A stretch of 39,880 bases of DNA from Flavobacterium aciduliphilum (GCF_003268855.1 NZ_QLSZ01000015.1:1-39880); one strand, 5' to 3'. Numbered from the stretch's first letter, positions 16,632 through 24,106 are shown. A program made the numbers and translations. Notes: a model not told the origin generated them from the letters alone.

Positions 16632-17801
16632 ATGAGTTCTACATATTTTACAGAAGAACACGAATTGTTTAGAAAAAGCTTACAAGATTTTTTGCAGAAA
16701 GAAGTTGTGCCTCATATTGAGAAATGGGAGAAAACAGGCACAATTGAGCGTTTTATTTGGAAAAAATTCGGCGAAATGGGCTTTTTTGGGGTTAATTATC
16801 CTGAAGCGTATGGTGGGTTAAATCTAGATTTATTTTATACGGTGGTTTTTTTGGAAGAATTGCAAAAAATTAAATCATCTGGATTTGCAGCAGCCATGTG
16901 GGCGCATACATATTTAGCTATGACTCATTTGAATGCTGAAGGTGATGAACGTATCAAAACAGCATATTTAGCGCCAAGCATCACAGGAGATAAAATAGGT
17001 GCTTTATGTATTACGGAGCCTTTTGGTGGAAGTGATGTGGCAGGGATGCGAACCACAGCGGTTAAACAAGGGAATAGCTATATTATTAATGGGTCGAAAA
17101 CATTTATTACTAATGGGGTGTATGCCGATTATTACGTTGTTGCAGCCAAAACAAATCCTGAACTTGGAAATAAAGGAATAAGTATTTTTTTGATTGATGC
17201 CGATTTGCCTGGAATATCCAAAACCAAATTGGATAAATTAGGGTGGCGTGCTTCTGATACCGCAGAAATATCTTTTGACGGTGTTGAAATCCCAGAACAT
17301 AATTTAATGGGCGAAGCAGGGAAAGGATTCTCTTATATCATGCAGCATTTTGCCTTAGAACGTCTAATCATGGCAGTAAATGCTCATGCGAGAGCTGAGT
17401 TCGCTTTGGATTATACAAGAGATTATATGGAACAGCGCGAGGCCTTTGGAAAGAAGATAAATACATTTCAAGCATTAAGACATACGTTTGTTGATCATGC
17501 TACAGAAGTAGAACATTGTAAGATTTTTAATTATGCAGCTGTCGCTCGATTGAATAAAGGAGAATATGTTGTGAAAGAAGCAACAATGGCAAAATTAAAA
17601 TCTACAAAAGTTGCAGATGAGACTATTTACAGTTGCTTACAAATGCTTGGAGGATATGGGTATATGGAAGAATATCCGTTGGCCCGATTGTTGCGTGATA
17701 GTCGTCTCGGACCTATTGGTGGAGGGACCTCAGAAATATTGCGTGAAATTTTATCAAAAATGATCATTGACAATCAAAATTATAAACCAGCTGTAAAGTA
17801 A
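16632..17801 (+). CDS. Acyl-CoA dehydrogenase
   Basis: A flavoenzyme that oxidises acyl-CoA to enoyl-CoA with transfer of electrons to ETF. It has 389 residues, the normal size, with CITEPFGGSDVAGMRTTAV and GSKTFITNGVYADYYVVAA in the FAD/substrate domain and QREAFGKKI and LGGYGYMEEYP in the C-terminal helical domain. The position that carries the catalytic glutamate in medium-chain enzymes is glycine here (PIGGGTSEI, G364). E243 in FALERLIMA lies where long-chain and isovaleryl enzymes place theirs, so this is an LCAD/IVD-like active site. ATG 16632 was chosen over a TTG five codons upstream. The acyl substrate is unknown. Confidence 0.92.
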   Translation: MSSTYFTEEHELFRKSLQDFLQKEVVPHIEKWEKTGTIERFIWKKFGEMGFFGVNYPEAYGGLNLDLFYTVVFLEELQKIKSSGFAAAMWAHTYLAMTHLNAEGDERIKTAYLAPSITGDKIGALCITEPFGGSDVAGMRTTAVKQGNSYIINGSKTFITNGVYADYYVVAAKTNPELGNKGISIFLIDADLPGISKTKLDKLGWRASDTAEISFDGVEIPEHNLMGEAGKGFSYIMQHFALERLIMAVNAHARAEFALDYTRDYMEQREAFGKKINTFQALRHTFVDHATEVEHCKIFNYAAVARLNKGEYVVKEATMAKLKSTKVADETIYSCLQMLGGYGYMEEYPLARLLRDSRLGPIGGGTSEILREILSKMIIDNQNYKPAVK

Positions 17802-17827
17802 ATAAATTCTTTTTAAAAAAAATTGGT

Positions 17828-17852
17828 AATTCATAATTCATAATTCATAATT
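17828..17852 (+). repeat. Short tandem repeat AATTCAT x3
   Basis: Three perfect 7-bp units plus a partial one lie directly upstream of the rpsU minus-7 box, where the minus-33 and any UP-like element would be. It may be simple AT-rich sequence. Confidence 0.6.
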
Positions 17853-17857
17853 ATTAT

Positions 17858-17865
17858 TACTTTTG
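17858..17865 (+). promoter_or_regulatory. Candidate rpsU promoter (minus-7 box)
   Basis: TACTTTTG is a perfect TAnnTTTG, 31 nt before the rpsU ATG. The minus-33 position falls in the AATTCAT repeats with no TTTG. A start site about 7 nt downstream would give a leader of roughly 25 nt that contains the Shine-Dalgarno sequence. Confidence 0.55.
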
Positions 17866-17880
17866 CACCCACTAAATGAG

Positions 17881-17888
17881 AGGAGGTG
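17881..17888 (+). promoter_or_regulatory. Strong Shine-Dalgarno sequence of rpsU
   Basis: AGGAGGTG lies 8 nt before the rpsU ATG and complements the 16S 3' end fully (AGGAGG core). None of the other ribosomal or polymerase genes in the window has such a site. In Bacteroidota, ribosomes hide the anti-Shine-Dalgarno with bS21 and neighbours, and rpsU is known to keep a strong site for autoregulation. This one fits that model. Confidence 0.85.
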
Positions 17889-17896
17889 TCTAAATT

Positions 17897-18091
17897 ATGT
17901 TGATCATACCAATTAAAGACGGAGAAAATATAGATAGAGCATTAAAGCGCTATAAAAGAAAATTCGATAAAACAGGGACAGTTCGTCAATTAAGAGCGCG
18001 TCAAGCTTTTACGAAACCTTCTGTAACACGAAGAGCTGAGATTCAAAAAGCACAATATATTCAAACATTAAAAGACTCATTAGAAGGGTAG
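17897..18091 (+). CDS. rpsU: 30S ribosomal protein bS21
   Basis: A small-subunit protein near the 16S 3' end. It has 64 residues, is highly basic, and begins MLIIPIKDGENIDRALKRYK, with the typical bS21 core RKFDKTGTVRQLRARQAF. In Bacteroidota bS21 helps sequester the anti-Shine-Dalgarno sequence. This gene carries a perfect Shine-Dalgarno upstream, which suggests that ribosomes lacking bS21 translate it preferentially (feedback). It is followed by a very strong terminator, so it is mainly a single-gene transcript although xer lies close downstream. Confidence 0.96.
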   Translation: MLIIPIKDGENIDRALKRYKRKFDKTGTVRQLRARQAFTKPSVTRRAEIQKAQYIQTLKDSLEG

Positions 18092-18109
18092 TTAATTTTG
18101 AATTAAAAT

Positions 18110-18140
18110 TTTAGCCAATACACAAAGTTTTGTAGCTTTG
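18110..18140 (+). promoter_or_regulatory. Candidate xer promoter embedded in the rpsU terminator
   Basis: TTTA (18110-18113), 19 nt, then TAGCTTTG (18133-18140). The minus-7 box is a perfect TAnnTTTG and the minus-33 has one mismatch. The minus-7 box spans the loop and the first bases of the right arm of the terminator hairpin. The predicted start site lies about 10 nt ahead of the xer ATG. Confidence 0.5.
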
Positions 18141-18156
18141 TGTATTGGCTTTTTTA
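18113..18156 (+). terminator. Rho-independent terminator after rpsU
   Basis: AGCCAATACACAAAG (18113-18127) and CTTTGTGTATTGGCT (18136-18150) form a perfect 15-bp stem with an 8-nt loop, followed by TTTTT. It ends just before the xer ATG. Confidence 0.93.
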
Positions 18157-18157
18157 T

Positions 18158-19051
18158 ATGGATAATATTCGCGCTTTTGAAGAGTATCTCAAACTCGAAA
18201 AAAAATATTCGTTACATACCGTTCAGGCGTATGTGAAAGATGTGCTTTTTTTTGAGGCTTATCTTCAAGAAGAATTTGAAGGGATGCCATTGTTTGAAGT
18301 ACAATATAATATTATTAGGTCTTGGATTGTTGTTTTGGTGGATGCTGAACTTAATACGGTTACCGTAAATAGAAAAATAGCTTCCTTGAAAGCTTTTTAT
18401 AAGTTTTTGCTCAAAATAAAAGTAGTTTCAGTTTCTCCTCTAGTGAAACATAAATCTTTAAAAACCCCAAAAAATATTCAAATTCCTTTTTCACAAAAAG
18501 AACTTACTTCGGTTTTGGAAGAGAAAGAATTTGATGATAATTTTGATGGCATTCGAAATAAATTACTTGTGGAGCTATTATATACCACGGGAATCAGAAG
18601 ATCGGAGCTGATTCATTTAAAAACACAACATGTTGATATCGTGAGTCATACGATAAAAGTTCTTGGGAAGAGAAATAAAGAACGAATCATTCCAATACTT
18701 CCAATAGTTGTTGAACAAATAAAAAAATATATTGATAAACGTTCTCAAATAGAATGTGTTAAAGATGAAGAATACTTTTTTTTAATGTTAAAAGGCGTTA
18801 AATTAAGTGAATCGTTTGTTTATCGAATAATTAATTATTACTTTAGTGAAGTCTCAGAAAAAGTAAAAAAGAGTCCGCATGTGCTTCGTCATACCTTTGC
18901 GACTCATTTGTTAAATAATGGGGCAGATTTAAATTCAGTAAAAGAATTATTAGGACATTCTAGCTTGGCTTCTACGCAAGTATACACTCATAATAGTTTG
19001 GCAGAATTACAGCAGGTATATGCAAAAGCACATCCTAGGAATGAAAAATAG
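18158..19051 (+). CDS. xerC: Tyrosine recombinase XerC/XerD family
   Basis: A site-specific recombinase that resolves chromosome dimers at dif. The 297-residue protein has the N-terminal SAM-like core-binding domain (about 1-90) and the catalytic domain, with the full set of residues visible: R147 in TTGIRRSEL, K174 in GKRNKER, H241/R244 in HVLRH, H267 in GHSSL and the nucleophile Y276 in TQVYTH. Size and a housekeeping location between rpsU and raiA argue for a chromosomal Xer rather than a phage integrase. XerC versus XerD cannot be settled here. The start is ATG 18158, six codons inside a longer TTG-started frame that runs through the terminator. Confidence 0.92.
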   Translation: MDNIRAFEEYLKLEKKYSLHTVQAYVKDVLFFEAYLQEEFEGMPLFEVQYNIIRSWIVVLVDAELNTVTVNRKIASLKAFYKFLLKIKVVSVSPLVKHKSLKTPKNIQIPFSQKELTSVLEEKEFDDNFDGIRNKLLVELLYTTGIRRSELIHLKTQHVDIVSHTIKVLGKRNKERIIPILPIVVEQIKKYIDKRSQIECVKDEEYFFLMLKGVKLSESFVYRIINYYFSEVSEKVKKSPHVLRHTFATHLLNNGADLNSVKELLGHSSLASTQVYTHNSLAELQQVYAKAHPRNEK

Positions 19052-19081
19052 TTCGCAGGTATAACTTTAACACTAAAAACT

Positions 19082-19375
19082 ATGAAGGTAAATGTAAATG
19101 CGGTAAATTTTACAATCGATAGAAAATTGGTTGATTTCATTCAGCAAAGATTGAGTAAATTGGAGAAGTTTTATGACAAAATTGTTTCAACGGATGCTTT
19201 CTTGAAAGTAGAAAACACGAGTGATAAAGAAAATAAAATTGTAGAAATTAAGATTCATGTGCCAGGGGATGATTTTATGGTAAAAAAACAGTGCAAATCC
19301 TTTGAAGAAGCGGTTGAAATGGCAGCAGAATCTTTAGAAAGAGTACTTGTTAAACGAAAAGAAAAAAATAGATAA
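19082..19375 (+). CDS. raiA: Ribosome hibernation promoting factor, HPF/RaiA family (short form)
   Basis: A 97-residue protein that binds the 30S decoding region and stabilises inactive ribosomes in stationary phase or stress. The family pattern is clear: MKVNVNAVNFTIDRKLVDFI at the start, a KLEKFYDKIV helix, EIKIHVPGDDFMVKKQCKSF, and the closing amphipathic helix FEEAVEMAAESLERVLVKRK. It is the short type, lacking the C-terminal dimerisation domain of long HPF. It lies 30 nt after xer and may share its transcript; a hairpin plus T-run follows before the tRNAs. Confidence 0.93.
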   Translation: MKVNVNAVNFTIDRKLVDFIQQRLSKLEKFYDKIVSTDAFLKVENTSDKENKIVEIKIHVPGDDFMVKKQCKSFEEAVEMAAESLERVLVKRKEKNR

Positions 19376-19406
19376 TGTGTTTAATAAAAAAAACTAACAA
19401 AAATAT

Positions 19407-19436
19407 TTTGTTTAGTAAATAAAATAACTACATTTG
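19407..19436 (+). promoter_or_regulatory. Promoter of the tRNA-tuf operon
   Basis: TTTG (19407-19410), 18 nt, TACATTTG (19429-19436): both boxes match the Bacteroidetes consensus. It lies 37 nt before tRNA-Thr(TGT). Confidence 0.65.
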
Positions 19437-19437
19437 C

Positions 19438-19464
19438 AGTCCGTTAGAAATAGCGGACTTTTTT
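19438..19464 (+). terminator. Hairpin plus T-run ahead of the tRNA operon
   Basis: AGTCCG (19438-19443) pairs with CGGACT (19454-19459), followed by TTTTTT. It starts right after the minus-7 box of the tRNA promoter. It probably terminates the upstream raiA transcript, since a tRNA transcript starting near 19443 would contain only part of the stem. Confidence 0.65.
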
Positions 19465-19473
19465 AGTAAGTAT

Positions 19474-19547
19474 GCCGATGTAGCTCAGCTGGCTAGAGCA
19501 GCTGATTTGTAATCAGCAGGTCGTGGGTTCGAGTCCCTCTATCGGCT
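19474..19547 (+). tRNA. tRNA-Thr (anticodon TGT)
   Basis: A complete cloverleaf: acceptor GCCGATG/TATCGGC (one G-T pair), D-arm TAGCTCAGCTGG, anticodon loop TTTGTAA giving TGT, T-loop GGTTCGAGTCC. The CCA end is not encoded. It is first in the cluster, like E. coli thrU. Confidence 0.96.
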
Positions 19548-19566
19548 CTTTTTAAAATAATGGTTT

Positions 19567-19648
<82 letters not shown>

Positions 19649-19685
19649 CAAAAAAAAAGTTTAGAAGTTTCAAGTTTCAAATCAA

Positions 19686-19693
19686 TAGATTTG
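19686..19693 (+). promoter_or_regulatory. Possible internal promoter before tRNA-Thr(GGT)-tuf
   Basis: TAGATTTG matches TAnnTTTG, 30 nt before tRNA-Thr(GGT), in the gap where E. coli has glyT. There is no good minus-33 box, so it is weak. Confidence 0.25.
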
Positions 19694-19723
19694 GCTCTTT
19701 AAATGGAAACAAAGAACTTTACC

Positions 19724-19795
19724 GCCGGTGTAGCTCAGGGGTAGAGTGCTTCCTTGGTAAGGAAGAGGTCACGGGTTCAAATCCCGTCATTGGCT
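19724..19795 (+). tRNA. tRNA-Thr (anticodon GGT)
   Basis: Acceptor GCCGGTG/CATTGGC (two G-T pairs), D-arm TAGCTCAGGGG, anticodon stem CTTCC/GGAAG with loop TTGGTAA giving GGT, T-loop GGTTCAAATCC. CCA is not encoded. It lies 59 nt before tuf, like E. coli thrT before tufB. Confidence 0.95.
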
Positions 19796-19854
19796 CAACA
19801 AATAGTAAATTTGAACACTAATAAATATATAACTAAGATTAAAAATTAAGTAAA

Positions 19855-21042
19855 ATGGCAAAAGAAACCTTTAATCGTTCCAAACCACACTTAAATATAG
19901 GTACAATTGGACACGTAGATCACGGAAAAACTACATTAACTGCAGCGATTACTAAAGTATTATCAGATGCAGGATATTGTCAGGCAAAATCATTCGATCA
20001 GATTGATAACGCTCCAGAAGAAAAAGAAAGAGGTATTACAATTAATACATCACACGTTGAGTATGAAACAGCTAACCGTCACTATGCGCACGTTGACTGT
20101 CCAGGTCACGCGGATTATGTAAAAAACATGGTTACTGGAGCAGCTCAAATGGATGGAGCTATCCTTGTGGTAGCGGCTACAGACGGACCAATGCCACAAA
20201 CACGTGAGCATATCCTTTTAGGACGTCAGGTAGGTATTCCTAGAATCGTTGTATTCATGAATAAAGTGGATATGGTTGACGATGCTGAGTTGTTAGAATT
20301 AGTAGAGATGGAAATCAGAGATTTATTATCATTCTATGAATATGATGGAGATAATGGTCCTGTAATTCAAGGTTCTGCTTTAGGAGGATTAAATAATGAT
20401 CCAAACTGGGTTCCTAAAATCATTGAATTGATGGATGCAGTTGATGCTTGGATTGAAGAGCCAGTGCGTGATAATGCTAAACCATTCTTGATGCCGGTTG
20501 AGGACGTATTTACAATTACAGGTCGTGGAACTGTGGCTACAGGTCGTATCGAAACTGGTGTTGCTAATACAGGAGATCCAGTAGAAATCATCGGTATGGG
20601 AGCTGATAAATTAACTTCTACAATTACTGGGGTTGAGATGTTCCGTAAAATCCTTGACAGAGGAGAAGCTGGAGATAACGTAGGGTTGTTGTTGAGAGGT
20701 ATTGATAAAGCAGATATCAAAAGAGGTATGGTTATTATCAAACCAGGATCAGTGAAACCACACTCAAAATTCAAAGCTGAGGTATATATCTTGAAAAAAG
20801 AAGAAGGGGGTCGTCACACACCATTCCACAATAACTACCGTCCACAATTCTATGTGCGTACAACAGACGTAACAGGTATCATTTCGTTGCCAGCAGGTGT
20901 GGAGATGGTTATGCCAGGAGATAACTTAACAATCTCTGTAGAGTTGTTGAGTCCAATCGCAATGAATGTTGGTCTTCGTTTTGCAATCCGTGAAGGAGGT
21001 AGAACTGTTGGAGCTGGTCAGGTAACTGAAATTGTTGAATAA
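19855..21042 (+). CDS. tuf: Elongation factor Tu
   Basis: A GTPase that delivers aminoacyl-tRNA to the ribosome. The 395-residue protein carries GHVDHGKT (P-loop), the RGITIN switch [13 protein letters not shown] (switch II), NKVD (about residue 136) and SAL guanine-binding motifs, followed by beta-barrel domains II and III ([22 protein letters not shown]). It sits in the tRNA-tuf-tRNA-secE-nusG arrangement and is closed by a strong terminator before tRNA-Trp. The upstream region lacks a Shine-Dalgarno sequence. Confidence 0.98.
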   Translation: MAKETFNRSKPHLNIGTIGHVDHGKTTLTAAITKVLSDAGYCQAKSFDQIDNAPEEKERGITINTSHVEYETANRHYAHVDCPGHADYVKNMVTGAAQMDGAILVVAATDGPMPQTREHILLGRQVGIPRIVVFMNKVDMVDDAELLELVEMEIRDLLSFYEYDGDNGPVIQGSALGGLNNDPNWVPKIIELMDAVDAWIEEPVRDNAKPFLMPVEDVFTITGRGTVATGRIETGVANTGDPVEIIGMGADKLTSTITGVEMFRKILDRGEAGDNVGLLLRGIDKADIKRGMVIIKPGSVKPHSKFKAEVYILKKEEGGRHTPFHNNYRPQFYVRTTDVTGIISLPAGVEMVMPGDNLTISVELLSPIAMNVGLRFAIREGGRTVGAGQVTEIVE

Positions 21043-21060
21043 ATTTTTTATTAAATAACA

Positions 21061-21095
21061 AAAACCAGTATCGTATTTTGCGATACTGGTTTTAA
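21061..21095 (+). terminator. Rho-independent terminator after tuf
   Basis: A 13-bp perfect stem, AAAACCAGTATCG (21061-21073) with CGATACTGGTTTT (21081-21093), with the 7-nt loop TATTTTG. It sits only a few bases ahead of tRNA-Trp, so the latter needs readthrough or a promoter inside this region. Confidence 0.9.
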
Positions 21096-21097
21096 TT

Positions 21098-21171
21098 ACG
21101 GGTGTAGTTCAAGGGTAGAATAGCGGTCTCCAAAACCGTTGATGGGGGTTCGAATCCCTCCATCCGTGCCA
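21098..21171 (+). tRNA. tRNA-Trp (anticodon CCA), CCA end encoded
   Basis: Acceptor ACGGGTG/CATCCGT, D-arm TAGTTCAAGGG, anticodon loop CTCCAAA giving CCA, T-loop GGTTCGAATCC, discriminator G at 21168 followed directly by CCA in the DNA. It lies between tuf and secE, the usual place in many bacteria. Confidence 0.96.
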
Positions 21172-21188
21172 AATAAATACTTATTATT

Positions 21189-21386
21189 ATGTCGAAAGTA
21201 TTAAATTATTTTTCTGAAGCATTTGAAGAATTAAAATCAAATGTAACTTGGCCAGAGTGGGCCGAGGTTCAAAGATTAACCATTGTTGTGGCTCTATTTT
21301 CTATTTTGTTTGCTTTGGCGACATGGGGAGTAGATGAATTATGTTCAAGAGCTATTGCTGGTTTTTTCAAATTATTAAAAGGATAA
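21189..21386 (+). CDS. secE: Preprotein translocase subunit SecE
   Basis: An essential small subunit that braces SecY in the inner-membrane translocon. It has 65 residues: an amphipathic N-terminal helix (YFSEAFEELKSNVTWPEW, with the conserved W-P) and a single membrane span at about 31-50 (IVVALFSILFALATWGVDEL). This is the short single-span form typical outside Proteobacteria. nusG starts 10 nt after its stop, the usual secE-nusG pairing. Confidence 0.96.
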   Translation: MSKVLNYFSEAFEELKSNVTWPEWAEVQRLTIVVALFSILFALATWGVDELCSRAIAGFFKLLKG

Positions 21387-21396
21387 AGTAATTTAC

Positions 21397-21948
21397 ATGG
21401 CTGATAATAGTGTAAAAAAATGGTATGTTGTAAGAGCTGTAAGCGGTCAAGAGAATAAGGTTAAGGCCTATATTGAGACTGAGATTAACAGACTTGGCAT
21501 GGGGGATTACATTTCTCAAGTTCTTGTTCCTACTGAAAAAGTGGTTCAGGTTCGTGATGGAAAAAAGATATCTAAGGATAAAGTTTATTTTCCTGGTTAT
21601 GTTATGATTGAAGCTAATCTTACAGGTGAAATTCCACACATCATTAAATCTATTACAGGTGTTATAGGTTTTTTAGGTGAAGTTAAAGGAGGAGATCCGG
21701 TGCCGTTAAGAATTTCTGAAGTAAATAGAATGTTAGGAAAAGTAGATGAGTTGTCGGTGACAATAGATGCACAAGCTATTCCATACAAACTAAACGAAAC
21801 AGTTAAAGTTATTGATGGTCCTTTTAATGGATTTAATGGTACTATTGAAAAAATTAATGAAGATAAACGTAAACTTGAAGTAATGGTGAAAATCTTTGGA
21901 AGAAAAACACCATTGGAGTTGAGCTTCATGCAAGTAGAAAAAATTTAA
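21397..21948 (+). CDS. nusG: Transcription termination/antitermination protein NusG
   Basis: Binds RNA polymerase and couples it to Rho or the ribosome. It has 183 residues: an NGN domain (KWYVVRAVSGQENKVKAYIE at the start; VYFPGYVMIEANL) and a C-terminal KOW domain (about 128-183; VIDGPFNGFNGTIEKINEDK). It lies in the conserved secE-nusG-rplK order; the rplK ATG follows 65 nt downstream. Confidence 0.97.
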   Translation: MADNSVKKWYVVRAVSGQENKVKAYIETEINRLGMGDYISQVLVPTEKVVQVRDGKKISKDKVYFPGYVMIEANLTGEIPHIIKSITGVIGFLGEVKGGDPVPLRISEVNRMLGKVDELSVTIDAQAIPYKLNETVKVIDGPFNGFNGTIEKINEDKRKLEVMVKIFGRKTPLELSFMQVEKI

Positions 21949-21971
21949 TTTGTTACAAATATAATTAATCC

Positions 21972-21999
21972 ACATCAATCGCTTCCAATTGAGAGATGT
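21972..21999 (+). promoter_or_regulatory. Hairpin in the rplK leader, possible L1 operator
   Basis: ACATC (21972-21976) pairs with GATGT (21995-21999), with a second short helix inside and a GAGA internal loop on the 3' side. Ribosomal protein L1 represses the rplKA mRNA through a site at this place in many bacteria. The helix is short, and I cannot match the conserved L1 nucleotides with confidence. Confidence 0.25.
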
Positions 22000-22013
22000 A
22001 AAATTTTTTAAGA

Positions 22014-22454
22014 ATGGCTAAAGAAATTAGTAAAGTAGTTAAACTACAAGTTAAGGGAGGTGCTGCGAACCCATCGCCACCGGTTGGACCTGCTTTGGGA
22101 GCTGCTGGGGTTAACATCATGGAGTTCTGTAAGCAATTTAATGCTAGAACACAAGATCAACCCGGCAAAGTTTTACCAGTACAAATTACTGTGTACAAAG
22201 ACAAATCATTCGATTTTGTTGTAAAAACGCCACCTGCTGCAGTACAATTATTGGATGCTGCTAAATTAAAATCTGGTTCAGGTCAGCCAAATAGAAAAAA
22301 AGTTGGTTCTATCACATGGGATCAAGTGAAAGCTATTGCTGAAGATAAAATGACAGATTTAAATGCATTCACTATCGAATCAGCAATGAGTATGATTGCT
22401 GGAACCGCTAGATCTATGGGAATAACTGTAACTGGAGATTCTCCTCTAAATTAA
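22014..22454 (+). CDS. rplK: 50S ribosomal protein uL11
   Basis: Part of the GTPase-associated centre of the large subunit. It has 146 residues, near the usual length, with the N-terminal signature [20 protein letters not shown] and the rRNA-binding C-terminal domain ([28 protein letters not shown]). It is followed 8 nt later by rplA, as in the standard rplKA operon. Confidence 0.97.
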   Translation: MAKEISKVVKLQVKGGAANPSPPVGPALGAAGVNIMEFCKQFNARTQDQPGKVLPVQITVYKDKSFDFVVKTPPAAVQLLDAAKLKSGSGQPNRKKVGSITWDQVKAIAEDKMTDLNAFTIESAMSMIAGTARSMGITVTGDSPLN

Positions 22455-22462
22455 GGTAAGAA

Positions 22463-23152
22463 ATGGCAAAATTGACAAAAAAACAAAAAGAAGCTGCTTC
22501 AAAAATTGAAAAGAACAAACTTTATTCTCTTAAAGATGCTTCGTCTTTATTGAAAGTAGTGGCTTCTGCAAAATTTGATGAATCAGTAGATATTGCTGTT
22601 AAGCTTGGAGTTGATCCTAGAAAAGCAAATCAAATGGTTAGAGGTGTTGTGACACTTCCACATGGTACGGGTAAAGATACTAAAGTTTTGGCTTTGGTTA
22701 CTCCGGATAAAGAAGCTGAAGCAAAAGCTGCGGGTGCTGATTATGTAGGATTAGACGATTACCTTCAAAAAATTAAAGACGGTTGGACTGATGTTGATGT
22801 GATCATCACGATGCCAGCAATCATGGGTAAATTAGGTCCGTTAGGTAGAGTGTTAGGTCCAAGAGGTTTAATGCCAAATCCAAAAACAGGAACAGTAACT
22901 ATGGAAATTGGTAAAGCTGTAGCTGAAGTTAAAGCTGGTAAAATCGATTTCAAAGTTGATAAAACAGGTATTGTACATGCTGGAATCGGAAGAATTTCTT
23001 TTGATGCAGATAAAATTGTAGACAATGCTCACGAAATTATTCAAACATTAATTAAATTAAAACCAACTGCAGCTAAAGGTACTTATATTAAGTCAATTCA
23101 CTTATCAAGTACAATGAGTCCTGCTATCGCTTTAGATCCTAAAGCAGTATAA
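22463..23152 (+). CDS. rplA: 50S ribosomal protein uL1
   Basis: L1-stalk protein that helps E-site tRNA release; in many bacteria it also represses its own rplKA mRNA. The 229 residues match the family, with [35 protein letters not shown] and the [16 protein letters not shown] segment. It starts 8 nt after rplK and is 23 nt from rplJ. Confidence 0.97.
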   Translation: MAKLTKKQKEAASKIEKNKLYSLKDASSLLKVVASAKFDESVDIAVKLGVDPRKANQMVRGVVTLPHGTGKDTKVLALVTPDKEAEAKAAGADYVGLDDYLQKIKDGWTDVDVIITMPAIMGKLGPLGRVLGPRGLMPNPKTGTVTMEIGKAVAEVKAGKIDFKVDKTGIVHAGIGRISFDADKIVDNAHEIIQTLIKLKPTAAKGTYIKSIHLSSTMSPAIALDPKAV

Positions 23153-23175
23153 TTGGTAGTTAAAAATATTTTATT

Positions 23176-23676
23176 ATGACTAGAGAAGAAAAATCAATCG
23201 CGATAGAAGATTTAACTGCAAAGTTGGCTCAAAGTAATATCATTTACATAGCAGATACTTCTGGGTTAAATGCTGATACAACGTCAAATTTAAGAAGAGC
23301 TTGTTTTAAAGCGGGTATTAAACTTGAGGTAGTTAAAAATACCTTGTTGGAAAAAGCCATGGAAGCTTCTGGTAATGATTATGGTGATTTGCCATCTGTT
23401 TTAAAAGGAAATTCTTCTATTCTTATTGCAGACATTGCTAATGCACCAGCTAAAATTATAAAAGATTTTCGTAAAAAATCTGATAAGCCAATCTTAAAAG
23501 GAGCCTTCATTAATAATGAAATCTACATTGGAGATAACTTATTAGATAGCTTAGCAGCTCTTAAATCAAAAGAAGAAGTTATTGGAGAAATCATTGGATT
23601 ACTTCAATCTCCAGCGAAACGTATCCTTTCTGCTTTATTAAATAATGCAGAGCAAAAAGGGGAAGCCGCTGAATAA
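23176..23676 (+). CDS. rplJ: 50S ribosomal protein uL10
   Basis: Base of the L7/L12 stalk that binds 23S rRNA and L12 dimers. It has 166 residues, starting MTREEKSIAIEDLTAKLAQS, with the RRACFKAGIKLEVVKNTLLE rRNA-binding segment and a C-terminal helix for L12 dimers (about 140-166). It is followed by rplL after 55 nt. No strong leader structure for L10 autoregulation is seen in the 23-nt gap before it. Confidence 0.96.
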   Translation: MTREEKSIAIEDLTAKLAQSNIIYIADTSGLNADTTSNLRRACFKAGIKLEVVKNTLLEKAMEASGNDYGDLPSVLKGNSSILIADIANAPAKIIKDFRKKSDKPILKGAFINNEIYIGDNLLDSLAALKSKEEVIGEIIGLLQSPAKRILSALLNNAEQKGEAAE

Positions 23677-23731
23677 ACAAGCGCACAAGTAAACAAAAAT
23701 AAAATTAAAAACATTTTAAACGATAGAAAAA

Positions 23732-24106
23732 ATGGCAGATTTGAAACAATTCGCAGAACAATTAGTTAACTTAACAGTAAAAGAAGTTAATGATTTAGCT
23801 ACAATATTAAAAGATGAGTATGGTATCGAACCAGCTGCTGCTGCTGTAGTTGTTGCTGCAGGTGGTGCTGGAGACGGTGGTGCTGCTGAAGAGCAAACAG
23901 AATTTACAGTAGTATTGAAAGATGCAGGTGCTTCTAAATTAGCAGTTGTTAAAGCAGTTAAAGAATTAACTGGTTTAGGATTGAAAGAAGCTAAAGATAT
24001 AGTTGACGGAGCTCCATCAAACATTAAAGAAGGAGTTTCTAAAGCAGAAGCTGAAGGTTTGAAAAAATCTTTAGAAGAAGCAGGAGCTGTTGTTGAGTTA
24101 AAATAA
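23732..24106 (+). CDS. rplL: 50S ribosomal protein bL12 (L7/L12)
   Basis: Mobile stalk protein that recruits translational GTPases. It has 124 residues: an N-terminal dimer domain ([20 protein letters not shown]), an Ala/Val/Gly-rich hinge ([20 protein letters not shown]), and a C-terminal domain with [21 protein letters not shown] strong hairpin with a T-run follows 22 nt downstream, ahead of rpoB. Confidence 0.97.
   Translation: MADLKQFAEQLVNLTVKEVNDLATILKDEYGIEPAAAAVVVAAGGAGDGGAAEEQTEFTVVLKDAGASKLAVVKAVKELTGLGLKEAKDIVDGAPSNIKEGVSKAEAEGLKKSLEEAGAVVELK

Noticed and set aside
17828..17852. AATTCAT tandem repeats as an origin (iteron) or attachment site
   Set aside because: There are only three 7-bp units of very AT-rich sequence, without DnaA boxes or partner repeats. 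They lie in a promoter region and are more simply explained as part of it.
18158..19051. Phage or island integrase marking a mobile element next to tRNA genes
   Set aside because: Size, full Xer residue set and the housekeeping setting between rpsU and raiA fit chromosomal XerC/D. No duplicated tRNA ends (att sites) or phage genes are visible.
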